The notes: generated by a model not told the origin, from the letters alone. A stretch of DNA of 64,000 nucleotides from Paractinoplanes maris (GCF_023544465.1 NZ_JALPVL010000014.1:186001-250000); one strand, 5' to 3'; numbered from the stretch's first letter, positions 35,397 through 48,922 are shown. Numbers and translations are program-made.

Positions 35397-36434
35397 ATGG
35401 AATACCGCACACTCGGGCGCAGCGGATGCGCCGTTTCCTCGCTCTGCCTGGGCACCATGACCTTCGGCGACGAATCCGACGAGAAGGTGTCGCACGCCCA
35501 GCTCGACCGGTTCGTCGAGGCCGGCGGCACGTTCATCGACACCGCGGACGTGTATTCGGCCGGCGAGTCCGAGCGGATCATCGGCCGTTGGCTGGCCGCG
35601 CGACCGGCCGACGTCACCGACGCCGTCGTGCTCGCCACCAAGGGCCGCTTCCCGATGGCGACCGACCCCAACGGTGCCGGGCTGTCCGCGCGTCATCTGA
35701 CCAGCGCGCTCGACGCCTCGCTGACCCGGCTCGGCGTCGACGCGGTGGACCTCTACCAGGCCCACGCGTGGGACCCGATCACCCCGCTCGAGGAGACGCT
35801 GCGCACCCTGGACGGCTTCGTCCGGGCCGGCAAGATCCGCTATTACGGCTTCTCCAACTTCACCGGCTGGCAGCTGACCAAGGCGGTCTCGCTGGCCCGC
35901 TCGCTCGGGCTGACCGGCCCGATCAGCCTCCAGCCGCAATACAACCTGCTGGTCCGCGAGATCGAGTTCGAGATCGTGCCGGCCTCGCTCGACGCCGGCC
36001 TGGGCCTGCTGCCCTGGAGCCCGCTCGGCGGCGGCTGGCTGACCGGTAAGTACCGGCGCGATCAGCGGCCGACCGGCGCCACCCGCCTGGGTGACAACCC
36101 GGAGCGGGGCATGGAGGCCTACGACCGGCGCAACAGCGCGCGGACCTGGGATGTGGTCGAAGCCGTCCAGCGGGTCGCCGAGGCCCGGGGCGTGTCGATG
36201 GCCGAGGTGGCGCTGGCCTGGGTCACCGATCGTCCGGCGGTGACGTCGACGATCCTGGGCGCCCGGACCCTCGACCAGCTCGACACGAACCTCAAGGCGG
36301 CCGGGCTGCATCTCAGCGACTCCGAGACCCGCGCCCTCGACGAGGCGAGCGTTCCCCGGCCCAACGACTATCCGTACGGTCCGCTCGGCATCAATCAGCG
36401 GAGCCGGCTCATCGAGGGCGTGTCCGGGAAGTGA
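35397..36434 (+). CDS. aldo/keto reductase
   Basis: A 345-aa (beta/alpha)8 NADPH-dependent oxidoreductase. It starts MEYRTLGRSGCAVSSLCLGTM. The catalytic tetrad is seen as the Asp and Tyr of FIDTADVYSAGESE, Lys in VVLATKGRF and His in VDLYQAHAWDPITP. The C-terminal ILGARTLDQLDTNLKA is the cofactor signature. The His environment (QAHAW) is the pattern of YajO/PdxI-like subfamilies. It stands alone between the STAND gene and the carotene desaturase; the substrate is not known. Confidence 0.9.
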   Translation: MEYRTLGRSGCAVSSLCLGTMTFGDESDEKVSHAQLDRFVEAGGTFIDTADVYSAGESERIIGRWLAARPADVTDAVVLATKGRFPMATDPNGAGLSARHLTSALDASLTRLGVDAVDLYQAHAWDPITPLEETLRTLDGFVRAGKIRYYGFSNFTGWQLTKAVSLARSLGLTGPISLQPQYNLLVREIEFEIVPASLDAGLGLLPWSPLGGGWLTGKYRRDQRPTGATRLGDNPERGMEAYDRRNSARTWDVVEAVQRVAEARGVSMAEVALAWVTDRPAVTSTILGARTLDQLDTNLKAAGLHLSDSETRALDEASVPRPNDYPYGPLGINQRSRLIEGVSGK

Positions 36435-36489
36435 AGCCGGGGTGGGCCCGGCCGAGGATTGAGCCGGCGGCGGGCGGGCATTCGCAGTC

Positions 36490-38007
36490 ATGATCCCTTT
36501 TCGCGCCGCCGCCGGAATCACCACTCGCCGGGCCCAGCGCCTGGTCCGCGTCGACCGATCACTGCCGCGCACGGTGGAGCACCCGGTGCGTACCGTCGTG
36601 GTCGGGGGTGGCATCGCGGGGATGACGGCAGCGCTGCTGCTCGCCGAGCGCGGCGTCACCGTGACTGTGCTGGAACGCGACGACCGGCTGGGTGGCCGGC
36701 TCTCGGCCTGGCCCCGCACGATGGCCGACGGGTCGGTCCAGATGGTCGGCCACGGATTCCACGCCTTCTTCCGGCAGTACTACAACTGGCGCAACATCCT
36801 GCGCCGCATCGACCCGTCGTTGTCCTTCCTGCGCCCGGCCGAGCACTATCCCGTGGTGTCGCGGGACTGGCCGGACGAGGACTTCGGCAACCTGCCGGGT
36901 GGACCTCCCTGGAGCCTGTTCGCGTTGATGGCGCGCTCGCCCAGCCTGCGGATGAGCGAGATGCGGGAGGTCGACGGGCCGACGTCGCTGGCCTTGCTGC
37001 GGTATTCGCGGGCCGAGACCTACCGCGAGTTCGACTCGATGTCGGCGGCCGAGTTCCTCGACCGGCTGGCCATGCCGGAGCGGGCCCGCAGCGTGCTGTT
37101 CGACGTGTTCGCCCACTCGTTCTTCAACCGGGCGGCCGAGATGTCGGCGGCAGAGATGATCATGCAGTTCCACTTCTACTTCCTGCGCAACCCGGAGGGG
37201 CTCGACTTCGACGCGCCCGATGACGACTACCAGTCGGCCATCTGGGCCCCGTTGAGCGAGCGGCTGCAGGCGCTCGGTGCGGACATCCGCACCGGCGCCG
37301 GCGTCGACCGCATCGAACCCGGCTGGACCGTCACGCTCACCGGCGGCGCCCAGATCCAGGCCGACCATGTCGTCCTGGCCACCGATCCGGCGGCGGCGCG
37401 GAGCATCGTCGCGGCCTCGCCCGATCTGCCGCTGAGCCTGACGACCGGGATGAAGACGGTCGAGACCACGGCGCCGTACGCGGTGAGCCGGTTCTGGACC
37501 GACCGGGACGTCGCCGCCCACCGCGCGGCCTTCAGCGGTGTCGCCCGCGAGCCGCTGCTGGACTCGGTGAGCCTGTTCCACCGGGTCGAGCGCGGCTCGG
37601 CGCAATGGGCCCGGCGCACCGGCGGCGCTGTCGTGGAACTGCATGCGTACGCCGCGAACGCCGATGTCGAAGCCGGCCCGGCCGCGCGCGACATGTGGTC
37701 GCAGCTCGCGGGGATCTGGCCGGAGATGGGTGGGCTGCGAGCGGTCGACGTCGACAGCCGGATCGGCTACGACGCTCCGGCCTTCGATCTGGGCAGCGAT
37801 GCCACCCGGCCCAGCGTGACCACGGAGGCCGAGGGGCTGTTCCTGGCCGGCGACTGGGTCCGCATGCCGTTCCCGTGCGCGCTGATGGAGCGCTCGGCCG
37901 CCTCGGCCGCCACGGCCGCCAACGCGGTCCTGCACCGGCACGGCGTCCGGCCGGTGCAGGTGTTCTCGGTCCCGACCCGCGGCCTGCTGGCCGCGCGCCG
38001 GCGCTGA
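36490..38007 (+). CDS. crtU: carotene desaturase/methylase-like flavoprotein, CrtU type
   Basis: A 505-aa FAD-dependent amine-oxidase-fold protein. It has TVVVGGGIAGMTAALLLAERGVTVTVLERDDRLGGRL at about 36-72 and a C-terminal LFLAGDWVRMPFPCALMERSAASA FAD contact. The segment MVGHGFHAFFRQYYNWRNIL is characteristic of CrtU, which makes the aromatic phi-rings of isorenieratene from beta-carotene. This pairs logically with the CrtY-type cyclase at 944-2119, 34 kb away. The N-terminal 30 residues are poorly conserved, so a downstream GTG start is possible. Confidence 0.78.
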   Translation: MIPFRAAAGITTRRAQRLVRVDRSLPRTVEHPVRTVVVGGGIAGMTAALLLAERGVTVTVLERDDRLGGRLSAWPRTMADGSVQMVGHGFHAFFRQYYNWRNILRRIDPSLSFLRPAEHYPVVSRDWPDEDFGNLPGGPPWSLFALMARSPSLRMSEMREVDGPTSLALLRYSRAETYREFDSMSAAEFLDRLAMPERARSVLFDVFAHSFFNRAAEMSAAEMIMQFHFYFLRNPEGLDFDAPDDDYQSAIWAPLSERLQALGADIRTGAGVDRIEPGWTVTLTGGAQIQADHVVLATDPAAARSIVAASPDLPLSLTTGMKTVETTAPYAVSRFWTDRDVAAHRAAFSGVAREPLLDSVSLFHRVERGSAQWARRTGGAVVELHAYAANADVEAGPAARDMWSQLAGIWPEMGGLRAVDVDSRIGYDAPAFDLGSDATRPSVTTEAEGLFLAGDWVRMPFPCALMERSAASAATAANAVLHRHGVRPVQVFSVPTRGLLAARRR

Positions 38008-39633
<1,626 letters not shown>

Positions 39634-39652
39634 CCCGGGCACCCTCGGCCGA

Positions 39653-39682
39653 CCCGCCGGCCCGGACCTCCGGGCCGGCGGG
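39653..39682 (+). terminator. hairpin terminator after first GH10
   Basis: A perfect 13-bp GC stem (CCCGCCGGCCCGG / CCGGGCCGGCGGG) with an ACCT loop, 20 bp after the xylanase stop. Confidence 0.8.
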
Positions 39683-39707
39683 CACCTCGCCCAGGGAGGA
39701 GAACCGG

Positions 39708-39838
39708 ATGTCCCGTACGCGTGACCGGCTCCGGATCGGCGCGGGCTCGTCCTCGTCTTCGGCCTGGTCGGCACCGCCGTCGCCGCCAGGGCCAAGGCGG
39801 CCCGGTCCCCTCTGACGTCCCCACAGGAGAAAAGATGA
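39708..39838 (+). pseudogene. possible frameshifted small membrane peptide upstream of GH62
   Basis: A strong ribosome binding site (GGGAGGAG) precedes ATG 39708 ([13 protein letters not shown]...). A -1 shift near 39743 would continue into a hydrophobic helix ([19 protein letters not shown]) whose stop TGA overlaps the GH62 ATG. In the existing frame the product is a 35-residue Ser/Pro-rich peptide. It may be a decayed small gene, a leader or coincidence; evidence is weak. Confidence 0.25.
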
Positions 39839-41214
39839 TCAAACACAGAGCACAGACCGCACTGGCGTCGGCCGGCGTGGCGGTGGTGGCGTCGGCCGGT
39901 GCACTCGTGGCCCTGCCCGCCGACGCCGCGGCCGCGGGCTGTTCGGTGAACTACGCGGTGTCGTCGCAGTGGCAGGGCGGCTTCGGCGCGAGCGTGTCCG
40001 TCACCAACCTGGGTGACGCGTGGAACGGCTGGACGTTGTCGTGGTCGTTCGGCGCCGGGCAATCGGTGACCCAGGCCTGGAACGCATCGCTGACGCAGAG
40101 CGGATCGGCGGTGACCGCGAAGAACGCGAGCTACAACGGGGCGGTCCCGACCGGCGGCGCGGTCTCGTTCGGATTCAACGGGTCCTGGACGACCGCCAAC
40201 CCGGTCCCGGCGAGTTTCGCCGTCAACGGCGTCGCCTGTACGGGTGGCACGACTCCGACCACCCCGCCGACCACCCCGCCCACGACGACGACGCCGCCAC
40301 CGGCCGCCTGCGCTCTGCCGTCGTCGTACCGCTGGAGCTCGACCGGTTCGCTGGCCACCCCGAAGTCGGGCTGGGTGTCGCTCAAGGACTTCACCACCGC
40401 GCCCTACAACGGCCGGCAACTGGTCTACGCGACCACCCACGACACCGGCACCCGATGGGGATCGATGAATTTCGGTCTCATCTCGAACTGGTCGGAACTC
40501 GCCTCAGCCAGTCAGAACGCCATGTCCTCGGGCACCGTCGCGCCGTCGCTGTTCTACTTCGCCCCCAAGAACATCTGGGTGCTCACCTATCAATGGGGGC
40601 CGACCGCGTTCTCCTACCGCACCTCGACCGACCCCACAAACGCGAACGGGTGGTCAGCCGCGCAGCCGTTGTTCACCGGCAGCATCACCGGCTCCGGCAC
40701 CGGACCCATCGACCAGACCGTCATCGGCGACGGCACGAACATGTACCTGTTCTTCGCCGGCGACAACGGCAAGATCTACCGAGCCAGCATGCCCATCGGG
40801 AACTTCCCCGGCAACTTCGGCTCCTCCTACACCACCATCATGAGCGACACCACCAACAACCTGTTCGAAGCACCCCAGGTCTACAAAGTCCAAGGCCAGA
40901 ACCAATACCTCATGATCGTCGAAGCCATCGGCGCCAACGGCCGCTACTTCCGCTCCTTCACCGCCACCACCCTCAACGGCACCTGGACACCCCAGGCCGC
41001 CACCGAGAACAACCCCTTCGCCGGCAAAGCCAACAGCGGCGCCACCTGGACCAACGACATCAGCCACGGCGAACTCCTGCGCACCACCGCCGACCAGACC
41101 ATGACCATCGACCCCTGCAACCTGCAACTGCTCTACCAAGGCCGCTCCCCCAGCAGCGGCGGCGACTACGGCCTGCTGCCCTACCGCCCCGGCCTGCTCA
41201 CCCGCCAACGCTGA
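39835..41214 (+). CDS. secreted GH62 alpha-L-arabinofuranosidase with N-terminal CBM2
   Basis: A 459-aa protein with a signal peptide (about 1-33), CBM2 (about 35-136, [16 protein letters not shown] ... [18 protein letters not shown]), a (TPP)n linker and a GH62 domain (about 161-459). GH62 residues are visible: Asp in [27 protein letters not shown] and Glu in [11 protein letters not shown]. It removes arabinofuranosyl branches from arabinoxylan, exposing the backbone for GH10/GH11 enzymes. From about 40680 to the end the wobble base becomes nearly all C, unlike the 5' half. Confidence 0.93.
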   Translation: MIKHRAQTALASAGVAVVASAGALVALPADAAAAGCSVNYAVSSQWQGGFGASVSVTNLGDAWNGWTLSWSFGAGQSVTQAWNASLTQSGSAVTAKNASYNGAVPTGGAVSFGFNGSWTTANPVPASFAVNGVACTGGTTPTTPPTTPPTTTTPPPAACALPSSYRWSSTGSLATPKSGWVSLKDFTTAPYNGRQLVYATTHDTGTRWGSMNFGLISNWSELASASQNAMSSGTVAPSLFYFAPKNIWVLTYQWGPTAFSYRTSTDPTNANGWSAAQPLFTGSITGSGTGPIDQTVIGDGTNMYLFFAGDNGKIYRASMPIGNFPGNFGSSYTTIMSDTTNNLFEAPQVYKVQGQNQYLMIVEAIGANGRYFRSFTATTLNGTWTPQAATENNPFAGKANSGATWTNDISHGELLRTTADQTMTIDPCNLQLLYQGRSPSSGGDYGLLPYRPGLLTRQR

Positions 41215-41225
41215 CCGCCGACGTC

Positions 41226-41249
41226 GGCCGTCCCTTGATCGCTCGAGGA

Positions 41250-41261
<12 letters not shown>
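41226..41261. terminator. convergent hairpin terminator
   Basis: GGCCGTCCCT and AGGGACGGCC pair over 10 bp, with further GATC pairing inside, between the GH62 gene and the convergent kinase gene. The right half lies inside the kinase C-terminal codons, so it may serve both directions. Confidence 0.6.
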
Positions 41262-42464
<1,203 letters not shown>

Positions 42465-42500
42465 GCACGATCTGTTTCCCCGGCAGGTCCGGGTAAACCT

Positions 42501-42534
42501 GACTCACCGTCCCGCGCGGGCGGGACGGTGAGTC
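42501..42534 (-). terminator. hairpin terminator after CE1-CBM2 gene
   Basis: A perfect 15-bp stem (GACTCACCGTCCCGC / GCGGGACGGTGAGTC) with a 4-nt loop, 17 bp past the esterase stop and upstream of the kinase start on the same strand. It makes cotranscription of the two unlikely. Confidence 0.82.
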
Positions 42535-42550
42535 TGTGTCGCCCTCCCGC

Positions 42551-43810
42551 TCAGGCGGGAGTGCAGGTGGGCGTGGGCGCGCCGTTGGCTCCGTTCGCCG
42601 TCCCGAGGAATCCGAAGGTGGTCGACGCCCGGGCGCCGAGGGTGCCGTTCCAGCTCTCGTTGACGACGGTCTGCGTGTTGCCGGCGGCGGTGTGCCGGCC
42701 GCCCCACAGCTGGCTGACCGTCTGGCCGTCGGCGAAGGTCCAGCCGACCCGCCATCCGGACACGGCCGCGGCGCCGGCGGTCACCGTGACCTCGGCCTGG
42801 AACCCGCCCTGCCACTGGCCGGTCACCCGGTAGGTGGCGGTGCAGCCGCCCGGCTCCGCGGGCGGGGTCGTGGTGGGCGCGGGCGTGGTCGGCGAGGGCG
42901 TAGTGGGCGAGGACGGCGTGGTCCCGGGCAGCTGCGAGAAGAACTTCCAGATCTCTCCGCCGACCCAGGTGCGGGCGCCGCTGGTCGAGGTCGAACCGTC
43001 CACCGGCTCCGGGGTGTGATCACCGTCGAACGCCGCCCACACCACCGGGTATCCCGACCGGCAGCCCGCGTACGCGGTGACGACGTGGGTCAGGCTGCCA
43101 CGGGCCGGCTCCGGTGGGCTCTGCGCCGTACAGCCGTTGTTGCGGACGAAGGTGTCCCGGATCGACCGGCCGAGCGAGATGTCCAGCACGCTGTCGTGGG
43201 TGCCGTGGATGCCGAGATAGGCGACCGGCTGGGTGCCGGGGGTGCAGCCGCTGAGGTTGGCGCCGGAGATCACCGCGACCGCGCGGAAGACCGCCGGCCG
43301 GGCACAGGCGACCGCGTAGCTCATCGAGCCGCCGTAACTCCAGCCGAGCGCGAACACCTGCGTGGTATCGACGCACAGATCGCCCTGGATCAACGAGGTC
43401 AGGTTGTCGACGAGGGTGAGATCGCGGTTGCCGGTGTTGGCCCAGCCGTTGTCGATGCCCTGGGGCGCGACCAGGATGGCCGACTCTCCCGAGAGCCCCT
43501 GGAGCCCGTAGTAGCCCGCACTCGCCACGTTGGCGGCGCTCCCGTTCAGCCAGTGGAAGGCGAAGATCAATTTGTACGGCTTGGCGCGGTCGTAGCCGGC
43601 CGGGATCCGCAGGATGTACGACCGGTTCTGGCCACCGCTGGAGATGGTGCGGGTGCCGCTGGTCAACGTGGGGGCCCGGCCACACCCGGCGGTCGGCGCG
43701 GCGCCGGCCGGGGTCGCGTTCAGGACGGCCAGGCAAGCGGCCACGGCCAGCAGGACCGACACGGCGGCGGCCGCGAGCGGCGTGGGACGGGCACGTCGGG
43801 GGATGAGCAT
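42551..43810 (-). CDS. secreted CE1-like esterase (feruloyl/acetylxylan esterase type) with C-terminal CBM2
   Basis: A 419-aa precursor with a signal peptide (about 1-37), an alpha/beta-hydrolase domain of the polyhydroxybutyrate-depolymerase/LpqC/CE1 group, a Thr/Pro linker and CBM2 (about 325-419). The likely triad is Ser158 in GWSYGG, Asp206 in GTHDSVLD and His265 in DGDHTPEP. In this locus removal of ferulate or acetate from xylan is the natural role, but a sequence-only choice between the two is not possible. ATG at 43810 has GGAAGGGG upstream. A CebR-type box lies 81 bp before the start. Confidence 0.88.
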   Translation of the reverse strand: MLIPRRARPTPLAAAAVSVLLAVAACLAVLNATPAGAAPTAGCGRAPTLTSGTRTISSGGQNRSYILRIPAGYDRAKPYKLIFAFHWLNGSAANVASAGYYGLQGLSGESAILVAPQGIDNGWANTGNRDLTLVDNLTSLIQGDLCVDTTQVFALGWSYGGSMSYAVACARPAVFRAVAVISGANLSGCTPGTQPVAYLGIHGTHDSVLDISLGRSIRDTFVRNNGCTAQSPPEPARGSLTHVVTAYAGCRSGYPVVWAAFDGDHTPEPVDGSTSTSGARTWVGGEIWKFFSQLPGTTPSSPTTPSPTTPAPTTTPPAEPGGCTATYRVTGQWQGGFQAEVTVTAGAAAVSGWRVGWTFADGQTVSQLWGGRHTAAGNTQTVVNESWNGTLGARASTTFGFLGTANGANGAPTPTCTPA

Positions 43811-43890
43811 CGGAAACCCCTTCCGGGAGGGATCGCTCGAGAAAGTCCGGGCGCCGGGGGCGGGCGCCGTCAGGGAATGACGAAACGGTA

Positions 43891-43904
43891 CGGGAGCGCT
43901 CCCA
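43891..43904. promoter_or_regulatory. CebR-type operator upstream of CE1-CBM2 gene
   Basis: CGGGAGCGCTCCCA, 13 of 14 positions of the CebR consensus and identical to the box before the GH6 cellulase at 10581. Confidence 0.8.
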
Positions 43905-44030
43905 GGGAATCAATAAAACAATTCCGCAACGTCCCCTATAAGCATGCCCAGCTTTCATAACAGTTTTTCAGTAACGATTTTTGGCGCCTGCCGCGACACC
44001 GATATGACACGAAGCTTTTGCCCAGACGAC

Positions 44031-44041
44031 CGGAAGTTTCG
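44031..44041. promoter_or_regulatory. CGAAANTTTCG-like box (one mismatch)
   Basis: CGGAAGTTTCG differs at one base from the inverted repeat CGAAANTTTCG conserved in Streptomyces xylanase promoters. It lies 260 bp before the second GH10. Confidence 0.5.
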
Positions 44042-44144
44042 GACCAGCATCTGTGCGGCAGAGAGCCGGATCCCGATGGCAATTGGCAGGTGGTGTCTCC
44101 AGCTCATTAGATGCGCAGCTCACAGCGGCGCTCGCTGCCGATAG

Positions 44145-45767
<1,623 letters not shown>

Positions 45768-45780
45768 GCCCACCCGGGGT

Positions 45781-45818
45781 GAAGCGGTGCAGCGGCAGTC
45801 TCGGCGCTGCACCGCTTC
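45781..45818 (+). terminator. strong hairpin terminator after second GH10
   Basis: A perfect 14-bp stem (GAAGCGGTGCAGCG / CGCTGCACCGCTTC) with a 10-nt loop, 14 bp after the xylanase stop. Confidence 0.85.
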
Positions 45819-45833
45819 TTCGCGTCGCCCTGC

Positions 45834-45844
45834 CGAAAGTTTCG
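45834..45844. promoter_or_regulatory. perfect CGAAAGTTTCG xylan-type operator
   Basis: Exact match to CGAAANTTTCG, the inverted repeat found in Streptomyces xylanase promoters and related to the BxlR recognition element. It lies about 330 bp upstream of GH11. Confidence 0.7.
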
Positions 45845-45972
45845 ACGATTGTCTGACCAATGCCGGTGCAATCACTCCGCAACCAAGCCTCACCCCCACT
45901 CCAAGACCCAGTCCTGGCTGCCTATTCGGCTGTTCTGCGACTCGCAAGCACGGTTCGATATTTCCGCCAAGT

Positions 45973-45980
45973 TTCCGGAA
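45973..45980. promoter_or_regulatory. TTCCGGAA element before GH11
   Basis: The 8-bp palindrome TTCCGGAA sits in AAGTTTCCGGAAGTTG, 190 bp before the GH11 start. The same core occurs in three other promoters of this locus. Confidence 0.55.
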
Positions 45981-46170
45981 GTTGTTGACAAGGACCGGCT
46001 GGAGAAGCCACGATCTCGCCAAGACGGACTTCGATGACCGTCGTTCCCCCGCCACGGCGGACGGCACCTTCACGGCGGCGCTCGTCCCTGCCGCCGGCCC
46101 GTCCCCGGTGCGCTTCGCCGTGGCCGTTGGGCTGTTCCCCGTCAGCCCCCTCACGAGAGGAAGCACGCAG

Positions 46171-47199
46171 ATGACCGCAGATCCCGCCCGCCCCCAGGGC
46201 CGGCGCAGCCGCCTCCGGCTGTTGCTCGGCGCCGCCTGCGCCGCCGTCCTGGCCACCGGCGGCACCATGGTCGCCGCCCCCAACGCCTACGCCGAGGCCG
46301 ACCGGACCCTCACGTCGAACCTCACCGGCACGCACAACGGCTACTACTTCTCGTTCTGGAAGGACAGCGGCAACGCCAGCATGACCTTGCGGGCCGACGG
46401 CCGGTACAGCAGCAGCTGGGACCGCAGCACCAACAACTGGGTCGGCGGCAAGGGCTGGGCCACCGGCAACCGGCGCACGGTCACCTACTCCGGCAGCTAC
46501 AACCCGGGCAACAACAACACCTACCTCGCCCTGTACGGCTGGACCCGCAGCCCGCTGATCGAGTACTACGTCGTCGAGAACTTCGGCAGCTACAACCCGA
46601 GCAGCGGCGCCACCCGGATGGGCACTGTCACCACCGACGGCGGCACCTACGACATCCTGCGCAGCCAGCGGGTCAACGCGCCCTCGATCGACGGCAACCA
46701 GACGTTCTACCAGTTCTGGAGCGTCCGGCAGCAGAAGCGCAGCTCCGGCACCATCACCACGGCCAACCACTTCGACGCCTGGGCCCGCGCCGGGCTCAAC
46801 CTCGGCACCAACCACAGCTACCAGGTGATGGCCACCGAGGGTTACCAGAGCCAGGGCAGCTCCGACATCACCGTCCGCGAGGGCACCGGCGGGGGCACCA
46901 ACCCCACCACTCCCCCGCCGACCAACGGCGGCGGCAGCAACTGCACCGCCACGCTTTCGGCCGGGCAGCAGTACGGCGACCGGTTCAACCTCAACGTCTC
47001 GGTGGCCAACACCAGCAACTGGACGGTCGGGCTCGCCCTCAACGGCGGCCAGAGCATCCAGAACAGCTGGAACGCCGCGGTCAGCGGCACCACCGGAACG
47101 GTCACCGCTCGGCCGAACGGCAACGGCAACAACTTCGGCGTGACCATCATGGCCAACGGCAACTGGACCTGGCCCACGGTCACCTGCCGGACGAGCTGA
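46171..47199 (+). CDS. secreted GH11 endo-1,4-beta-xylanase with C-terminal CBM2-like module
   Basis: A 342-aa protein with a signal peptide (about 1-41, Arg-rich start, cleavage near AYA), a GH11 beta-jelly-roll (about 44-238), Gly/Pro/Thr linker and a short CBM2-like xylan- or cellulose-binding module (about 258-342, [20 protein letters not shown] ... WPTVTC). The nucleophile is Glu131 in [13 protein letters not shown] and the acid/base Glu223 in [12 protein letters not shown]11 prefers unsubstituted xylan and complements the GH10 enzymes. ATG at 46171 has GAGAGGAAG upstream. Xylan-type operator elements precede it. Confidence 0.94.
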   Translation: MTADPARPQGRRSRLRLLLGAACAAVLATGGTMVAAPNAYAEADRTLTSNLTGTHNGYYFSFWKDSGNASMTLRADGRYSSSWDRSTNNWVGGKGWATGNRRTVTYSGSYNPGNNNTYLALYGWTRSPLIEYYVVENFGSYNPSSGATRMGTVTTDGGTYDILRSQRVNAPSIDGNQTFYQFWSVRQQKRSSGTITTANHFDAWARAGLNLGTNHSYQVMATEGYQSQGSSDITVREGTGGGTNPTTPPPTNGGGSNCTATLSAGQQYGDRFNLNVSVANTSNWTVGLALNGGQSIQNSWNAAVSGTTGTVTARPNGNGNNFGVTIMANGNWTWPTVTCRTS

Positions 47200-47205
47200 T
47201 TCTCG

Positions 47206-47233
47206 TGGCGCGGCGGAGTGGGCCGCCGCGCCA
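47206..47233 (+). terminator. hairpin between GH11 and GH43 (terminator or attenuator)
   Basis: A perfect 11-bp stem (TGGCGCGGCGG / CCGCCGCGCCA) with a 6-nt loop fills most of the 54-bp gap and ends 8 nt before the GH43 ribosome binding site. It would reduce but not necessarily abolish read-through into GH43. Confidence 0.7.
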
Positions 47234-47253
47234 TCACCAGTGGGAGGTTCCTC

Positions 47254-48921
47254 ATGACGATCGCCAAGTCCGCTGTCTCCTCCGCCGGTGACGGCGGGAC
47301 CGAACACTGGATGATCCGGAACCCGGTGCTTCCCGGGTTTCACCCGGACCCGTCGATCGTGCGGGTCGGCTCCGACTACTACATCGCCACGTCGACGTTC
47401 GAGTGGTACCCGGGGGTCCGGGTGCACCACTCGACCGATCTGGTCCACTGGCAGCCGCTGGGCGGGGTGCTGACCGAGCGCCGGCTGCTCGACCTCACCG
47501 GGACGGCCGACTCCTGCGGCATCTGGGCACCCAATCTCACCTACGCCCATGGCCTGTTCCATCTGGTCTACACCGACGTGGCGACGTTCGCGGGCGGTTA
47601 CTGGGACCCGCAGAACTATCTGGTCACCGCGCCGAGCATGGCCGGCCCGTGGTCGGACCCGGTCGTCCTGCACGGCCGTGGCTTCGACTCCTCGCTGTTC
47701 CACGACGAGGACGGCACCACCTGGATGCTGTCGATGCGGGCCGACTGGCGCCCCGGCCGCAACCGCTTCGGCGGCATCGAGATCCAGCGGTACGACTGTG
47801 CCGAGCGCCGGCTGACCGGCCCGGCCCACCTCATCTTCGAAGGCACCGGCGCCGGACTCACCGAGGCGCCCAACGTCTATCGCCAGGACGGCTGGTATTA
47901 CCTGGTCACCGCCGAGGGTGGCACCAGCTGGACCCACCAGGTCACCGTCGCCCGGTCGCGGCACCTGCTCGGTGACTACGAAGTGGACGGTGGCGGACCG
48001 CTGCTGACCTCGGCCGGACGCCCGGAACTGCCCCTGCAGAAGGCCGGCCACGGCAGCCTCGTGCAGACCCCGGCCGGCGAGTGGTATCTGGCCCATCTGG
48101 TCGCCCGGCCCTACTCGGCGCAGGGCCGCTGCGTCCTCGGCCGGGAAGCCGCCCTGCAGAGGGTGGAGTGGGCGGCTGGGGCCTGGCCCCGCATCCGCGA
48201 CGGGGTACCGGCCGAGCGGGTTCCGGCCCCCACCGGCGTGGTGGTCACCGCCGGGCCGCCGTCCTCCGAGCAGCTCGAGGACGACGACTTCGACGCGCCG
48301 GAGCTCGGCCCCAACTGGTCGACCCTGCGCCGGCCGGCCACGCCGGACTGGATCGATCTGTCGGCCCGGCCGTCGCATCTGCGGATCCACGGCGGGCAGT
48401 CGCCGATGGCCCGGCACCGGCCGAGTCTGGTGGCCCGCCGGGTGACGGCCCGGCAGTGCACCTTCGAGGTGACGTGCGAGTTCGAACCTCGTAACGCCCG
48501 CCAGCTGGCGGGAATCACGGCGTACTACAACTCCCGCAACTGGTACTACCTGCATGTGACGGCCGACGACGACTGCACCCCGGTGCTCGACGTGCTGTGC
48601 TGCGACAGCGGGCGGGTCACCACCGCGCCGGGTCTGCGGACCGTGCTCGACGGCGTGCCGCGAATCGGCCTGCGCGTTCGCCTGGACGGTCCGGCTCTGA
48701 CCTTCGCCTACACGACCAACCCGGGGGAGATGGCGGTCTGGTACGACGTCGGCCGCACCTTCGACGCCACCACGCTGTCCGACGAGTACGCCGCGACGAT
48801 CGTCCCCGGGGAGCCCGAGGCCTGGGGCTTCACCGGCGCCTTCGTCGGGCTCTGGGTGCAGGATCTGGGGGCCGAGGGCGGCTACGCCGACTTCGACCGG
48901 GCTGCCTACCGCGCGGACTGA
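47254..48921 (+). CDS. GH43 beta-xylosidase (cytoplasmic type) with C-terminal DUF1349-like domain
   Basis: A 555-aa protein without a signal peptide. The GH43 five-bladed propeller (about 20-320) starts NPVLPGFHPDPSIVRVG with catalytic base Asp32; acid Glu204 is in GAGLTEAPNVYR. A beta-sandwich (about 350-550) follows, with FDAPELGPNWSTLRRP and the NWYYLHV strand typical of GH43 subfamily 11 beta-xylosidases. It would release xylose (and perhaps arabinose) from imported oligosaccharides. ATG at 47254 follows GGGAGG. There is no separate operator in the 54-bp gap, so it may depend on GH11 transcription through a hairpin. Confidence 0.9.
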   Translation: MTIAKSAVSSAGDGGTEHWMIRNPVLPGFHPDPSIVRVGSDYYIATSTFEWYPGVRVHHSTDLVHWQPLGGVLTERRLLDLTGTADSCGIWAPNLTYAHGLFHLVYTDVATFAGGYWDPQNYLVTAPSMAGPWSDPVVLHGRGFDSSLFHDEDGTTWMLSMRADWRPGRNRFGGIEIQRYDCAERRLTGPAHLIFEGTGAGLTEAPNVYRQDGWYYLVTAEGGTSWTHQVTVARSRHLLGDYEVDGGGPLLTSAGRPELPLQKAGHGSLVQTPAGEWYLAHLVARPYSAQGRCVLGREAALQRVEWAAGAWPRIRDGVPAERVPAPTGVVVTAGPPSSEQLEDDDFDAPELGPNWSTLRRPATPDWIDLSARPSHLRIHGGQSPMARHRPSLVARRVTARQCTFEVTCEFEPRNARQLAGITAYYNSRNWYYLHVTADDDCTPVLDVLCCDSGRVTTAPGLRTVLDGVPRIGLRVRLDGPALTFAYTTNPGEMAVWYDVGRTFDATTLSDEYAATIVPGEPEAWGFTGAFVGLWVQDLGAEGGYADFDRAAYRAD

Positions 48922-48922
48922 C

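Larger units (their letters stand above)
45768..46170 (+). promoter_or_regulatory. 403-bp intergenic region before GH11
   Basis: Contains the GH10 terminator (45781-45818), a perfect CGAAAGTTTCG box (45834-45844), a less GC-rich stretch near 45850-45960, and TTCCGGAA (45973-45980). The promoter of the GH11 gene is probably around 45850-45990. Short open frames here lack ribosome binding sites. Confidence 0.6.

Noticed and set aside
32581-35412. 943-codon minus-strand open frame opposite the STAND gene
   Set aside because: Mirror of the TPR repeats; no independent motif or ribosome binding site.
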